From Torymus aiolomorphi (Eukaryota > Arthropoda > Insecta > Hymenoptera > Torymidae): a stretch of 64,000 bases of DNA. Location of the stretch: assembly GCA_036365515.1 (NCBI GenBank), contig CM070873.1, forward strand, positions 261,923,575 to 261,987,574. The letters are read 5' to 3'. Below, in pieces: positions 1 to 10,834 of this stretch. The translations under genes and the position numbers were made by a program. Positions within the stretch are counted from its first letter, which is position 1, and every line of letters starts with the position of its first letter. A model generated the notes under the pieces. That model saw only the letters and a list, made by a program, of their open reading frames with translations. It did no database searches and had not been told where the DNA came from.

Positions 1-1179
1 CGTGAAATCAAATCCTGTCAAGTTATAGCCGAAAATCTTCCATTTTTTACCTTCTTTTGCCGTTTTTCGCAGTTGTCTTGGCAAATATTGCTCGTAGCAA
101 AAAATGTCTAGCAGGAAAAAGGTGTCTTTTAATTAGTTTTAGCAGATAGACCTGTAGATATTAGCTTAAAATTAATTTTTCTAGTCATTAGGTATAAAAA
201 TCGATTTTTTGAAATGTTTCTTTGTGCTCGCATTTTTAAAGTTTTTCATCGATCTTTCTCAATAGAGCTAGGTATAATTAGAGGAGTATTTTCCCGGAAT
301 TCCGATGGAATCGGTCCAAAATTCATTGAGATAATCGAGCAACTTGAGTACATACGAATGTACAGACATACATACATCACAGAAAACGCTTTAAACGCAC
401 TCATTTTGACTGGCAAAGACTTTTCTTCTATTAAATTGTTAGATTTTGAAGTCAGAGAATTTTCGCTCTGGTGAAATTATAAGGTTCTCCCGAGCAGCGG
501 TCGTACCTAAAAATTAATTAAAGGAATCCGTAAATTAAGTTTGATGAAGCCACGTGCCAATGAATTTGCAGTCTTTCTTCATTTGTTTCTGAGAAAAAAA
601 TATATTTTATAAAAAAGTAGATTTTCAGTTGTTGCGCGATAAGAAAAAAATTATTTTATAAAAAAGTATAAAAAAAGGAATTAATAAATTAGTTTGAGGA
701 ATCTACTTGTCAATGAATTGGCAGCGTTTTTTTTAGATGATGAAGAAATACTAAGAAGCAGCCAATCAGAGACTTTCAAAATGGGTCATAAAATAAATAG
801 GGCCACATCCTACAAGTAAAATGCAAACTGTTTTCCAATCAATGTGCTATACAAAAAGTTTCAGAATTTTGAGTAAAAAAATTACAAAAGTTGAGTTTTC
901 AGCACTTTTCACCAAAAATGGCAAAGAATTACAATTTTTCATGTAATTATTGAAATATTGGTATATAAATCTAGGAATACGTTTTTTTCACCAAAAACTG
1001 CAAACTCACCAAGCCTAAGCGATTTTAAAATTTTGAGTTGCTGACTTCATGTGAATATCCCATGTGTGTGTGTACACACACACACGGCCGAAGAGACGTA
1101 AGGTAAGGAACGTTTTAATGTAGTTGTCGACTACTAATCGTAAGCAAAAGTTTCGACTCTCTTGCCTCTCTCTCGCTCT
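1..1179. other. AT-rich repeat-like region, no gene seen
   Basis: No convincing gene is visible. The sequence is AT-rich with many A/T runs and contains the duplicated unit listed at 521-735. Frames here are short and open only by chance. The texture matches the transposon islands at 3.8-8.4 and 54-62 kb, so this is probably the edge of another one. Confidence 0.4.
521..735 (+). repeat. Two tandem copies of a dispersed repeat
   Basis: A block starting with AAGGAATCCGTAAATTAAGT at 521 recurs at 675 in diverged form, an offset of about 154 bp. Both copies continue into a shared segment reading roughly GCCAATGAATTGGCAG. The stretch between them carries two versions of an A/T-rich TTTTATAAAAAAGTA motif, one in each unit. 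A third copy of the GCCAAT-like segment lies near 8346. The family is not recognised. Confidence 0.45.
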
Positions 1180-1370
1180 GTCTCTCTCGCTTACACGTGC
1201 CCTCTCTCTCGCACTCACAGCGTGCGGTTGTGTGTCAGCTGAAAGAATGCTATTTTTGAATTACAATAACTCGAAAACGGTGCCGCTAGTCTGTCTGATT
1301 TTTCACTACAATGTTCTAATTATCTCCCTTAATAACATATTTCTTTTTTAAAGACATTCTCCAGAGATTC
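1180..1370 (+). repeat. Fragment related to the 61.7-kb TTAA-flanked element
   Basis: The stretch around 1258-1345 (ATAACTCGAAAACGGTG, then TTAATAACATATT) aligns with 61,705-61,800 inside the element at 61,472-62,027. Both have the same order of an AAAACGGTG block, a TTCTAATTAT block and a CTTAATAACATATT block. No terminal repeats or TTAA flanks were found here, so it is a fragment or an old eroded copy. Confidence 0.4.
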
Positions 1371-2316
1371 TTTTTTTATAGTCGATGAAAATGTAATTCT
1401 ATGACACTTCTTCCCATAACCTACGTATTAAAAGTCTAAACTTTAATTACCACAAATAACTCTATTAATCAACAGTTAATATTTCAGAAACACTCCCCAG
1501 AGCCCAGAACACAGTTTACTCAACAACTACCTTAATAGGTATATTTCGTCCGCAGCCGCGACGTAAATAGAAGTGGCAGATGTCAAGTTTGCGCGCGCAT
1601 CGAAAAAAGAAACCGTGCCGATCGTTATTCCAAAAGGGGTCGTCGTCGCCGCCGCGATCGTCCGATCTTACCTGTTATAATTTCGAACGCGGAAAACGCG
1701 CGCAAGCAGGCGAGTGAGGCTCGATTTAGTGTACGTTTTTCATGAGAAGAGGATCGAGGTGGATTTTGACACTAGTGCCCACGATCTTGCGAATCTAACG
1801 TGAGTAAGAGACAGACGAATGCAGAGTTGCCGCTCTCTCGAAAGACGAACGATGATGATCATCATTACTGTTGAGTGAATCAACGTTGCGGCGCGTGAAA
1901 AAGTACTCGCTGAAAGCCAATCTCTTTCTCCGCAGCCTTAGCTAAGTTACGATATACACGCTGCTGAGTCACACACGCTAGGATTTATCCTTGTTAACCT
2001 CACTCGAATATTTTCTTGGATACCTAACGCCGCCATCATCGATTTTCCACCTCACTCCAATAACAAATTTCAAATCCGGACGTGCGGACGTTTAATAAAA
2101 TACTGACTTGCTGCAATATTTAGCGACGAGTAACGCGAAGAAAAGAGCGTGGAGGAGGGAGAAAAGAGTACAAATTGTTTGTAAAGAGAATTATTAATCG
2201 TGAAAAATTACAGTGGTCTGCCGCCGGCACGCGACCATACACACAGCACGCGTGTGTAAAACATCCATAATGCATGGCTCGTCATGTTATATACATGTGA
2301 CGACGCGGTTCTAACG
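1371..2316. other. Mixed-composition stretch, no gene seen
   Basis: No supported gene. The sequence becomes GC-richer from about 1540, with several CpG-rich segments. A possible minus-strand splice donor (CAG followed by GTAAG) can be read near 1668-1674, but no coding frame leads into it. Confidence 0.3.
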
Positions 2317-2491
2317 CATATCGTCGCGCGATACGAAGGAAAACCAACTTTGAAGAGCCAGACGAAGAAAAGCCAGTTTCGCGCGAAAAGAGTTAAAAAT
2401 GTGCTCATTCTTTGGCTTTTTTGGGGCGAAACTGGTTTTTCTTCGTCTGGCTCTTCAAAGTTGGCTTTTCTTCGTACCGTGCGACGATATA
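2317..2491. repeat. Long near-loopless inverted repeat (hairpin)
   Basis: Two arms of about 85 bp meet almost without a spacer near 2404. The outer arms match almost completely around CCAACTTTGAAGAGCCAGAC on the left and its complement on the right. Pairing becomes imperfect in the innermost 25 bp. No target-site duplication is obvious. It could be a small foldback element, a recent palindromic duplication, or the source of a long hairpin RNA. A reading frame crosses it, but I do not regard that frame as coding. Confidence 0.75.
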
Positions 2492-3810
2492 TACAGAGGA
2501 GGGAGAACTACATTTCTCGAGGTAATCTATACAGTTTCGGTCCGCTTAAATATTCATCGAAAAATAAGTGCGTAAAGCACCTATATAATTTGTATTAGCA
2601 GCGTTATTTGCACGAGACTTTCGGATATATAAATGTAACGACGAATTTGCGTTGGCTTTTGTACAGAGATAGAGACGGTTGCGAGAGAGAATGTAATACT
2701 GTAGACGAAGGGCAGGGCAAAAAGGGGAGAGGATGGCGACGGGTACAGGAAAAAGGAAGGCAAGAAACGAGCATCAATCACGGGGATTCTATCTTGTCCT
2801 CTTCCTTTCTGGAACCGCAATCGCGCGCGCAGGGATGCGGCTGCGTGTCCCGCAGCCGCGAACGGAAATATTGATTATATCACACGCGCACACGCACACA
2901 TACACATATACGTGATGGGAATCGAACTCTGTAAAGCTCCCTTCACACGGTAAATGCTAGATCTGGTGAATGTCATCAGCTATGTCTGCGGTATTTCATA
3001 ATAACACTCGCGCGTATATAATTCTAACCTTAGATGAACGCCGCCTGCCACGCCAGCCATATAATACCGTCTGTAAATATTTTATCATATACAGAGTACA
3101 ATTCTTTACTCCTTCTGTATTAGTCACGCACGATTCCCATATTCTAAAAATCCTAAAATTTATAAATTCCATTACCAACTCAAACCCGCAACCATTCTAC
3201 TCGCACTGTGCGCGTTGGACCCTAATACCCTGGGTACTCTGCTCTGCGCCACAAACTCGACCACCGTACCGACGACGACGACGAGAACACCTTTTTCCCT
3301 CGACGCTGCTACGTACTGGCGGCGCAGCAGAGCGCGCGCGCACACACCGGGGCAATCGTATTTCTCTCTTTTCCCTGCATTTCAACTCATTCTTTTACCG
3401 GTGGTACCTTCCACACTCAGCGGGCTTTTTACACCGAGCTCATGCTGCGGTGGCAAGCGCACCGATTCGCCTCCGCTTTTTACCCACTGCGCGGCTGCAC
3501 GTGTCCATCGAAGCGACGTCGATTGGTTCTCTCTACCTCTCGCTCGTCCGCGCGTTCTGCGTCATCGCTCGGGTGTATGGCGACCGCGACGAGTCGTCCC
3601 TTCGCGTCGTTGGCTTTCCATTTCCCCGGTGAAGCCTCAGCTGACACGGCATCGGCTGCGGAACGGTTCGCTCTGAGTTATGTGGCAGAAATCATTCCGG
3701 TGATAATGGAATTGACGGTTGCTGGAGTCGATAAAATTTTTACTTCGTCCTAGAGAAAACTTTGTAATAGTAAAATTTTAAATTTTGTTAAACCGTGAAA
3801 ATGTGATATG
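2492..3810. other. GC-rich stretch, no gene seen
   Basis: The sequence is CpG-rich, with a short CA-repeat patch at about 2880-2912. Several overlapping frames of 60-220 codons on both strands are open, but their translations are rich in R, S, H and T and show no domain. They look like chance frames in GC-rich DNA. Confidence 0.3.
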
Positions 3811-3817
3811 TAGGGAA

Positions 3818-4515
3818 GACTGGGGTAATACCGGAATTCTCAATTTCTCGGTTACTACTAGTGCGATCTATATAATAGCTATGGTATCTCTTTGAGAATG
3901 TTCCTATTATCATTTTGTATACGATCGGCTTGTCAAAAATAGCCTCGTGTTGAATTTAGAAGAGGTCAAAGATTTCTTAGTTCGCAAAACTGTGTTTATC
4001 GGAGCAGAATCTTCCTGTAAGCAACATACTCTTTCAGTACGTACATAATCTTATTATTTATGTTATAATAAATAAGCAGGAGCAATTCACTTTCTCAATT
4101 TTACTTTTAATTGCAAAAAATTAATAATTACTTTTTTTCGAACTTTGGGGTAAAATCGGATACTTTAGGTTGGGGTAAAACCGGATAGCTTATTTTCTCT
4201 TTTCTTTTAATGTAATGATAACATAAACTAATAATAGACATTTAGTGCGTTGTTCATAGACTATACATATAAAATTAATTTGTTTTTTAGTACAGAAATG
4301 CGTAAATATATTAGAAAGTCTTCCCAGCAAAAATGGTCACGAGAAAGTATGACTTCAGCGATTTTTTATAAAAAAACATTAATTTATAATTAGTAATAAA
4401 AGATTTCTTCATTAAACAATGTTTTTACATCTTTGTAAATTCATTTTGGAAAAAATAATGAATGTATCCGGTTTTACCCCGACAATTTTTTTACGGGGTA
4501 AAATCGAATACTTTC
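3818..4515. repeat. Cluster of GGGGTAAAACCGGATA-type motifs
   Basis: Five copies of a motif close to TGGGGTAAAACCGGATA lie at about 3818, 4145, 4170, 4465 (inverted) and 4493. They sit in AT-rich DNA directly upstream of the foldback element. Repeated motifs in both orientations resemble terminal or subterminal repeats of a DNA transposon. No element boundary or target-site duplication could be fixed. Confidence 0.45.
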
Positions 4516-5236
4516 GTAAATTTCTAATAACATTTTTTACAAATATTTTTTTGACTAACCAAGTCGATTTTCAGTTACCTGAATGTAAACTAAAAACAAT
4601 TCTAGTGTTAAACGAGAAATACATTTAACAATATGGCCGAATCCATTTCAAATCAGGTGGACCGCGTAGCCTATGTCACCGATCATTTTGGAATTAAAGT
4701 ATTCATGTTCTTCTCCAAAAATTATTTGACCCGTATATTTTTATTTTTTTGTTGCATCAAAATTTCATGCGTTCAGCAATGGCAAAAAATTCCGAGAAAA
4801 ACCTTACTTAGAAAAAAAATTTTTCAATGTAATTTTCAAACCGCTACTGCTTCACCAGTTTTTTAAGCTTTTTAGCGTGTAACACATAATTTTACTAAGG
4901 TTTGAGCCCTCTTTCACGTTCTTTATGTTATTTAAAAAAAAAAATAAAAAATGCACAAGTTATGTACTTTTTACTGAAAAATGCACTTTTTAAAAAAGTG
5001 CATTTTTCTCAAAAACACCATTTTTTTTGTCCTGATAGAGGGCCTAAATACCTATCTAGACGTATTTGTGAAATTCCCGACCCGTGCCCAGGAATAGCGA
5101 TCATTAATGAGATAATACACAAACAAAATTTTCACGCTTAACCCTTACATATAGTCAATGGTATAACAGTCAATATAAAGGTTTTTATCTTTGTGCGTAA
5201 GCAATATACAAGTACACATAGTATCTGTTGTATTTT

Positions 5237-5806
5237 TTATTTTTGTCTTTTAGATTTTTTATTTTTATACCTACCTTTCTTTTTCTGCGTCATTGTTCTT
5301 ACTTCAGTAAGGGGACAATCAGCGGTCTTTGCTGTTAAACAATGTACTTTATCATTGCACGTTTCTTTAATCCATAAATGAGTTTTTTGAATTCCAGGAT
5401 ACTTAGGAGTAGCAAGCCAATCAACATTTTTTACCTTTCTAAACTCTTCTACGTCACCGTCTTGTAAATGTATTATTTTAATTGCATCTGTATATTTTTG
5501 AACGTGCTCTACAAAATCATTAGCATTTTGAATGGATTTTTCATGGGGATCTCGAAGATTATGCGAAGTAGCATAATGCTTTATAAGTCCACCGACACCA
5601 TCTACAGCTCCTTTGCTGTGCCCAGTAGCAGAGAACAACCATTTTATATCAAACGGTGCTCGTTTTAATTCGTATAACTGAAAGCGATTTTTAAAGTGGC
5701 TATAGTGGCACCGTCTGATACAATGGTAATTTTTGTTATTGAATGACAACAATTGTCTTTCAAGTAGGTTATAATGTTTTCTACTGATAGCAAAGTATAC
5801 GTTCAA
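5237..5806 (-). pseudogene. Transposon-type ORF, left arm copy (partial)
   Basis: A 189-codon minus-strand frame with an ATG (MNVYF) near the spacer and a lysine/arginine-rich tail (KKKGRYKNKKSKRQK). Its core reads ATGHSKGAVDGVGGLIKH. This resembles the SHGKGxxDGxGG motif I remember from uncharacterised, repeat-associated proteins of aphids, Hydra and other animals; that link is from memory and was not tested. The frame looks like the C-terminal part of a longer protein: no N-terminal domain is present. It differs from the right-arm copy at about 15 of 168 aligned residues. Its function is unknown. It lies wholly inside the foldback and is unlikely to be a host gene. Confidence 0.5.
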
Positions 5807-5912
5807 ATCATTGAGTTAATGTTCAAATTTCTATTTTCACAGCAGTGTCTTTTCAAGGGGATTCGACACGAAGTTACACAGTCATAAGCAATGACTGAAA
5901 ACATGATTAAGC

Positions 5913-6476
5913 GTATGCTTTACTCGCAGTAGCAAACATTATAACCTACCTGAAAGACAATTGTTGTCATTCAATAACAAAAATTACCATTGTATCAGAA
6001 GACGCCGCTATAGCCACTTTAAAATTGGCTTTCAATTATACGAATTAAAACGAGCAGCATTTGATATAAAATGGTTATTCTCTGCTACTGAACATGGCAA
6101 AGAAGCTGTAGATGGTGTGAGTGGATTTATAAAGCATTATGCTACTTCGCATAATCTTCGAGAGTCCCATGAAAAATCCATTCAAAATGCTAATGATTTT
6201 GTAGAGCACGTTCAAAAATATACAGATGCAATTAAACTAATACATTTACAAGACGTTGACGTAGAAGAGTTTAGAAAAGTAAAAAATGTTGATTGGCTTG
6301 CTACTCCTAAGTATCCTGGAATTCAAAAAACTCATTTATGGATTAAAGAAACGTGCAATGATAAAGTACATTGTTTAACAGCAAAGACCGCTGATTGTCC
6401 CCTTACTGAAGTAAGAACAATGAAGCAGAAAAAGAAAGGTAGATATAAAAATAAAAAATCTAAAAGACAAAAATAA
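5913..6476 (+). pseudogene. Transposon-type ORF, right arm copy (degenerate)
   Basis: This is the mirror copy of the left-arm frame. It is open from about 5913 through the same basic C-terminus, ending at 6476. The in-frame ATG is lost: the upstream bases give a TGA in frame, and no methionine precedes the conserved core. The core motif is also damaged. Where the left copy has ATGHSKGAVDG, this copy has ATEHGKEAVDG, so two glycines have become glutamate. Most differences from the left copy change the amino acid, as expected for drift without purifying selection. Confidence 0.5.
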
Positions 6477-7273
6477 AAAATACAACAGATTCTATGTGTA
6501 CTTGTATATTGCTTACGCACAAAGATAAAAACCTTTATATTGACTGTTATACCATTGACTATATGTAAGGGTTAAGCGTGAAAAATTTGTTTGTGTATTA
6601 TCTCATTAATGATCGCTATTCCTGGACACGGGTCGGGAATTTCACAAATACGTCTAGATAGGTATTTAGGTCCTCTATCAGGACAAAAAAAAATTGAGCA
6701 AAAAAAAATGGTGTTCTTGAGAAAAATGCACTTTTCTAAAAAGTGCATTTTTCAGTAAAAAGTACATAACTCGTGCATTTTTTATTTTTTTTTTAAATAA
6801 CATAAAGAACGTGAAAGAGGGCTCAAACCTTAGTGAAATTATGTGTTACACGCTAAAAAGCTTAAAAAACTGGTGAAGCAGTAGCGGTTTGAAAATTACA
6901 TTGAAAAAATTTTTTTCTAAGTAAGGTTTTTCTCGGAATTTTTTGCCATTGCTGAACGCATGAAATTTTGATGCAACAAAAAAATAAAAATATACGGGTC
7001 AAATAATTTTTGGAGAAGAACATGAATACTTTAATTCCAAAATGATCGGTGACATAGACATACGCGGTCCACCTGATTTGAAATGGATTCGGCCATATAT
7101 TTTGGCTGCACTTCGTTATTAATCAAGTTCTCTCTTTTATAAATGGAAACATGAAATTTATAGACAATTTTGTGTTTGGTATAGGCAATATATGTGTGAA
7201 ATTTCATCAAGAAACATCATTTATTATACTACAATGATTGTGAGGTAATAGGAATGTAGGTAAGTGGTTCTTA

Positions 7274-8124
7274 CACTGAGAAAAAATGTAATTTTTATAA
7301 TACTTATAGGAAAAATTACTATACTGTATGGGTAATCCTGCCACAAGATAACACAAGTGAGAGATTTACTAAAATTTTAATAATTTTTACATTAAAAATA
7401 TGAAAAAGTACTAAAAAGTTGAATAAAAATAAGTATACAAAAGTAGACAAAATTACTAAACAGCATGATAAAAATTAGAAATCATAAATTTTACAAAACT
7501 CTAATATAAATTTTATCCAGAAAAGTAATAAATTTTCTTATACTGGATACAAATTTTTCTTGTACGGTTTACAAATTTTTCTAGGTATAGTAATTACTAG
7601 GAGTACGCACTACACTGCGCATACGCGCTGCCAGTTTTTATTAATTACTTTGATCAACATTTAAATAATATTGTCCATAGATTAATATCAAATTGGTTTT
7701 TAAAGTTTGAAAAAAATAATTCACTTTTGCAAGTATTAGTATACCGTAACATATGTAGACAATTCGAATTATCTCACGTAAGTGTTCGTCGACGGCGCAA
7801 ATGGTAAGGAGTTGATCGCTTTTCAATTCGGAGGCCCAGGGTTGATTCCACATTCCAGCAAAATTTTTTTTCATCGTTTAAATTTAATATTATTTAATCT
7901 TATCTTTTATTTCTTAATAAATTCTTTAAAAAATGAATAAAATCAATTAGAAAATTTCAATTTCGGTTTTAGAAAATTTGTTCTCTGAACTTTTTGAGAA
8001 AGTATAAAAATTAATATACTATTTTATAAAAACTAACAAACTGCTTCTTGTGGTACGATTACCCGCACAGTATAGTAATTTTTCCTATAAGTATTATAAA
8101 AATTACAACATTTTTTTCTCAGTG
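7274..8124. mobile_element. 851-bp MITE, Tc1/mariner-like (TA target site)
   Basis: Terminal inverted repeats of about 76 bp begin CACTGAGAAAAAATGTAA at 7274 and end with the complement (CTCAGTG) at 8124. They match almost perfectly apart from a few substitutions and a small indel. TA flanks both ends (7272-7273 and 8125-8126), as for Tc1/mariner superfamily insertions. The interior is AT-rich, non-coding, and holds a tRNA-like segment near 7789-7858. A related CACTGAGAG-ended element lies at 56,542-59,205. It would need a transposase supplied in trans. Confidence 0.85.
7789..7858 (+). repeat. tRNA-like module inside the MITE
   Basis: The segment reads like a decayed tRNA gene. An A-box-like GGCGCAAATGGTAAGG is followed about 40 bp later by GGCCCAGGGTTGATTCC, a B box lacking one C from the usual GGTTCGATTCC. 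The acceptor and anticodon stems do not pair well enough for a functional tRNA. It may be a captured tRNA-derived SINE head or pseudo-tRNA spread with the MITE. Confidence 0.4.
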
Positions 8125-8345
8125 TATAGATGGTGTAGTGCATATGTGTTAGTTACGCTCCGGGTAGGTAGATTTTTTTTATTATTAATATCTTAACATG
8201 TAGTAATTTTGTGTTGACATGATATCAGTGGCAGCTAATAAAGGATTTCAAGAATAAGAAAAAATATGTAATTTTTGTAAATATTAATGAAGTTGTACAT
8301 ATTTTATATTTTAACTATATATTATACATATTGTAGGAGTCATAA

Positions 8346-8396
8346 ATTAATATGGAGGAAGCTACGCGCCAATAAATTGGCAGCGGGTTTTTTAGT
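8346..8396 (+). repeat. Third copy of the 521/675 dispersed repeat
   Basis: The segment GGAGGAAGCTACGCGCCAAT and the following AAATTGGCAGCGG match the copies near 541-580 and 694-735. All three are followed by a T-rich run. This supports a small interspersed family at both edges of the first transposon island. Confidence 0.45.
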
Positions 8397-9284
8397 TATA
8401 AGACGGAATTTCGCTATATCATTCGTGTGGTGAGAATATCTAATACATCAGCGTAATACTGAACCTTCGACCCTATTCGTTTCGAGGAGGAAAACTTCCG
8501 CGAGCGGCTTCCCTCCCGACGTCCACCGGAATCGCAGATGGTAATTTGCATATAAAATGCGTAATTGTCCTTTATTAGACCTAATGGCTGATGTATAATT
8601 TATCATACACGCCTCGTACACCGCTCGGCAGCCGCGTATCCGTTATCTATTTACATTGCAACCTTGCCGTGGCAAGGGGTCAAAGCCCTACTCGTAAGGG
8701 TGTGCGTATATACACGTATACGTGTGAGTGTATAATATAAATGGAGGAAACATTGAGCAAGAAATAAAGGCATTTCGATGGGCGCGAGGAAGAAAAACCA
8801 GTTGAAAGGCGCAGTCACGAGACGTGTCTATACGCGAAAAATAACAAACGAGGATAAAAATTACACGACGATTACAATGAGTACAAGGGTATACGTACAT
8901 ACGTGCACGTCGGAGCAAACAGCGCAGCTTGCGCGAGAGTATACCGGTTACAAGTGATATTAAATACCCGGCGAAAATAAAATATAAACAGGATAGCAGA
9001 AATTTATTCCGCGACCGCGCAGTAGAGTGTATAGTATACCCCACTGATTTACATCGCGAACTGCGTCTCTCGGTCGGAAAATCAAGGCTAAAGCGCCCGC
9101 GATATAGCCATACTATTTGAGCATTGATAATGTCTTTCGGGATCGGGAATATTAAAAGACTCTCTCCCGAGCATGCATGCGCGCGGGTCTGACTTGCGCG
9201 CGAAGGTCGGTGATACCGCGCCGCCGTCGCATGTATATATATAGAATGCTCGCCTGGCAGGACGTGTAGACGTAGGTCGGGGCT

Positions 9285-9289
<5 letters not shown>
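8397..9289. other. Gene-less stretch with possible conserved regulatory block
   Basis: No supported gene. The block at about 8535-8620 stands out from its GC-rich surroundings. It carries TAATTTGCATAT, which resembles a POU octamer, followed by TTTATTAGACCTAATGG and TGTATAATTTATCATAC. Such clustering of homeodomain and POU-like sites is common in insect enhancers, but conservation cannot be judged here. A long frame on the minus strand translates the downstream CT repeat and was rejected. Confidence 0.25.

Positions 9290-9346
<57 letters not shown>
9290..9346 (+). repeat. (CT)n microsatellite
   Basis: An uninterrupted CT dinucleotide array of about 57 bp. Confidence 0.95.
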
Positions 9347-9348
<2 letters not shown>

Positions 9349-10834
9349 CGGCGCATGCATGTGAAACGAGGCGGCGGCAGCCAGCCGAGCGCGTTGGCAA
9401 CAAACACACTCATACATACATCACACACACACGAGAAAAGGTACAAAGGGCAGGTGTACGCGCGGCGCGGCGTGGAAGGATATGCGAGTATGGTCGTTCC
9501 TCTCCTCCTCGCTAAAGATAATACATGTGCAGAACGAGGCAGAGAGAGAGCCTCCGCAAGTACAAGAAAAGCCATATCCAATTATGAAAATTAAAGGCTC
9601 TGTCGCCTTTGGTAAAATAGACTCTCTCCTTCTCTCTCTTTCTCCTGGCAAGCAATCGGTAGCTCGGAAATGACGGAGCCATTGTAAATTTTCCATCTAT
9701 ATGCGATTTCAGTGACTAATTGCGCGTGCGCGCCGACTCAAGAGCGGTGATTGACACGCGCGCCTTCGTCTCCCGCCGCGCGTCAACGTGCGTCCTATAA
9801 TACATCTAGCCAACGCGAAGCGTGACACCTTGGCTTTTCGAGAAAATATTTACATCGCCACAATGACCCCCGACGTCTTAATGAACCTCCTGACTTTTTC
9901 TATTTAATTTCGTCTTTGCATTTTATCATGTATATACACGTGTTTGTGGCAAACGAGCATGACGCGACGAGGCTAAGAAAAATCGCCGACTTTAACGACT
10001 CTTTGTCAGCTTGCCAAACTTTCGCAAGCTATCGGCTCTCTCGCTTTTTTCTCCCCCTTTAAATCCTCACCTCTACCAACCATCCGCAGCAAGTTTTACT
10101 TATACGAGAGATATAAATCCGAGCGAAATGGAGCATGAGCCACCACACAGCGTTCGCTCGCTCGCTCGTCCTGCGCAATTTAGACCGCGCTCGCGCGCGC
10201 ACAAAGCAGCTGTAAATACGGGCGTTAACACAAATTATCAAGAAATTACCGCTCATGAAGGGCAATTCCGCTAGCCTCAATAACAAGCTCTCTCTCCCGC
10301 GCGCAGAGGCTGGCAGCCCTAAGCTAACCAGCAAATTTATAACGCCAACATCCATTTCCAAGGCAGCCCAGAGAGTGAGTGAGATAGAAGAGTATCTCGC
10401 GCGCTATCTCTTCCCCTCCTGCGCTGCTCTGTAGCATCCACAAGCGCGCACGTGACATAAGCCGATAACCTGGCGGCCCATAGTTCGCGACCACTGTACC
10501 CACCCTCCCCCCGCAATCGCTCTCGCTATAACAGCCGACAGGCTAGCTCTGGCCCCATAGTAACGGCCGCTGCTCGCTGCCTATCCAACGTAGAGAGAGA
10601 GAGGATGTCTTGCTAGCCGTACGTGTATGTATATATATATATATATTATATCATAGCATACACATATGCGTGTGTACGTGTGCGTTGAGCTAACGCACGT
10701 TAGCAATGCTAGTGCATGATGGGGGTATATATAGCGTGGACGTTGCTGGACCGGCGATATAATTAATACGTATAGGCTGGCGCAAGCATGCACTGTGTTG
10801 TTGTTGCTATGGCTCTGAGGCCCCAGAGCTGCTG
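9347..10834. other. GC-rich stretch, no gene seen
   Basis: Short TA, CA and GCGC patches are present. Frames on both strands are short and compositionally biased. Nothing here is supported as a gene. Confidence 0.3.

Larger units (their letters stand above)
4631..7098. mobile_element. 2.5-kb foldback element with two opposed ORF copies
   Basis: The two halves are inverted copies. The arms run from ATATGGCCGAATCC at 4631 to about 5812, and from about 5903 to GGATTCGGCCATAT ending at 7098, around a spacer of roughly 90 bp. Identity is high along the arms, with scattered substitutions and small indels. Each arm carries a smaller hairpin (AAAAATGCACTTTT near 4979, and its counterpart near 6720-6755). 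Each arm also contains one copy of the same reading frame, pointing away from the centre. The true ends are uncertain: the flanks beyond ATAT differ, and any TA duplication would be hidden by the ATAT palindrome. This is either a foldback transposon or an inverted duplication of a transposon fragment. Confidence 0.8.

Noticed and set aside
2970..3632. 220-codon + frame and overlapping frames
   Set aside because: Three frames are open at once in GC-rich DNA, with no splice sites, domain or codon bias favouring one.
8688..9581. 297-codon minus-strand frame
   Set aside because: It crosses the CT array as an Arg-Glu run, and the rest has no domain-like composition.
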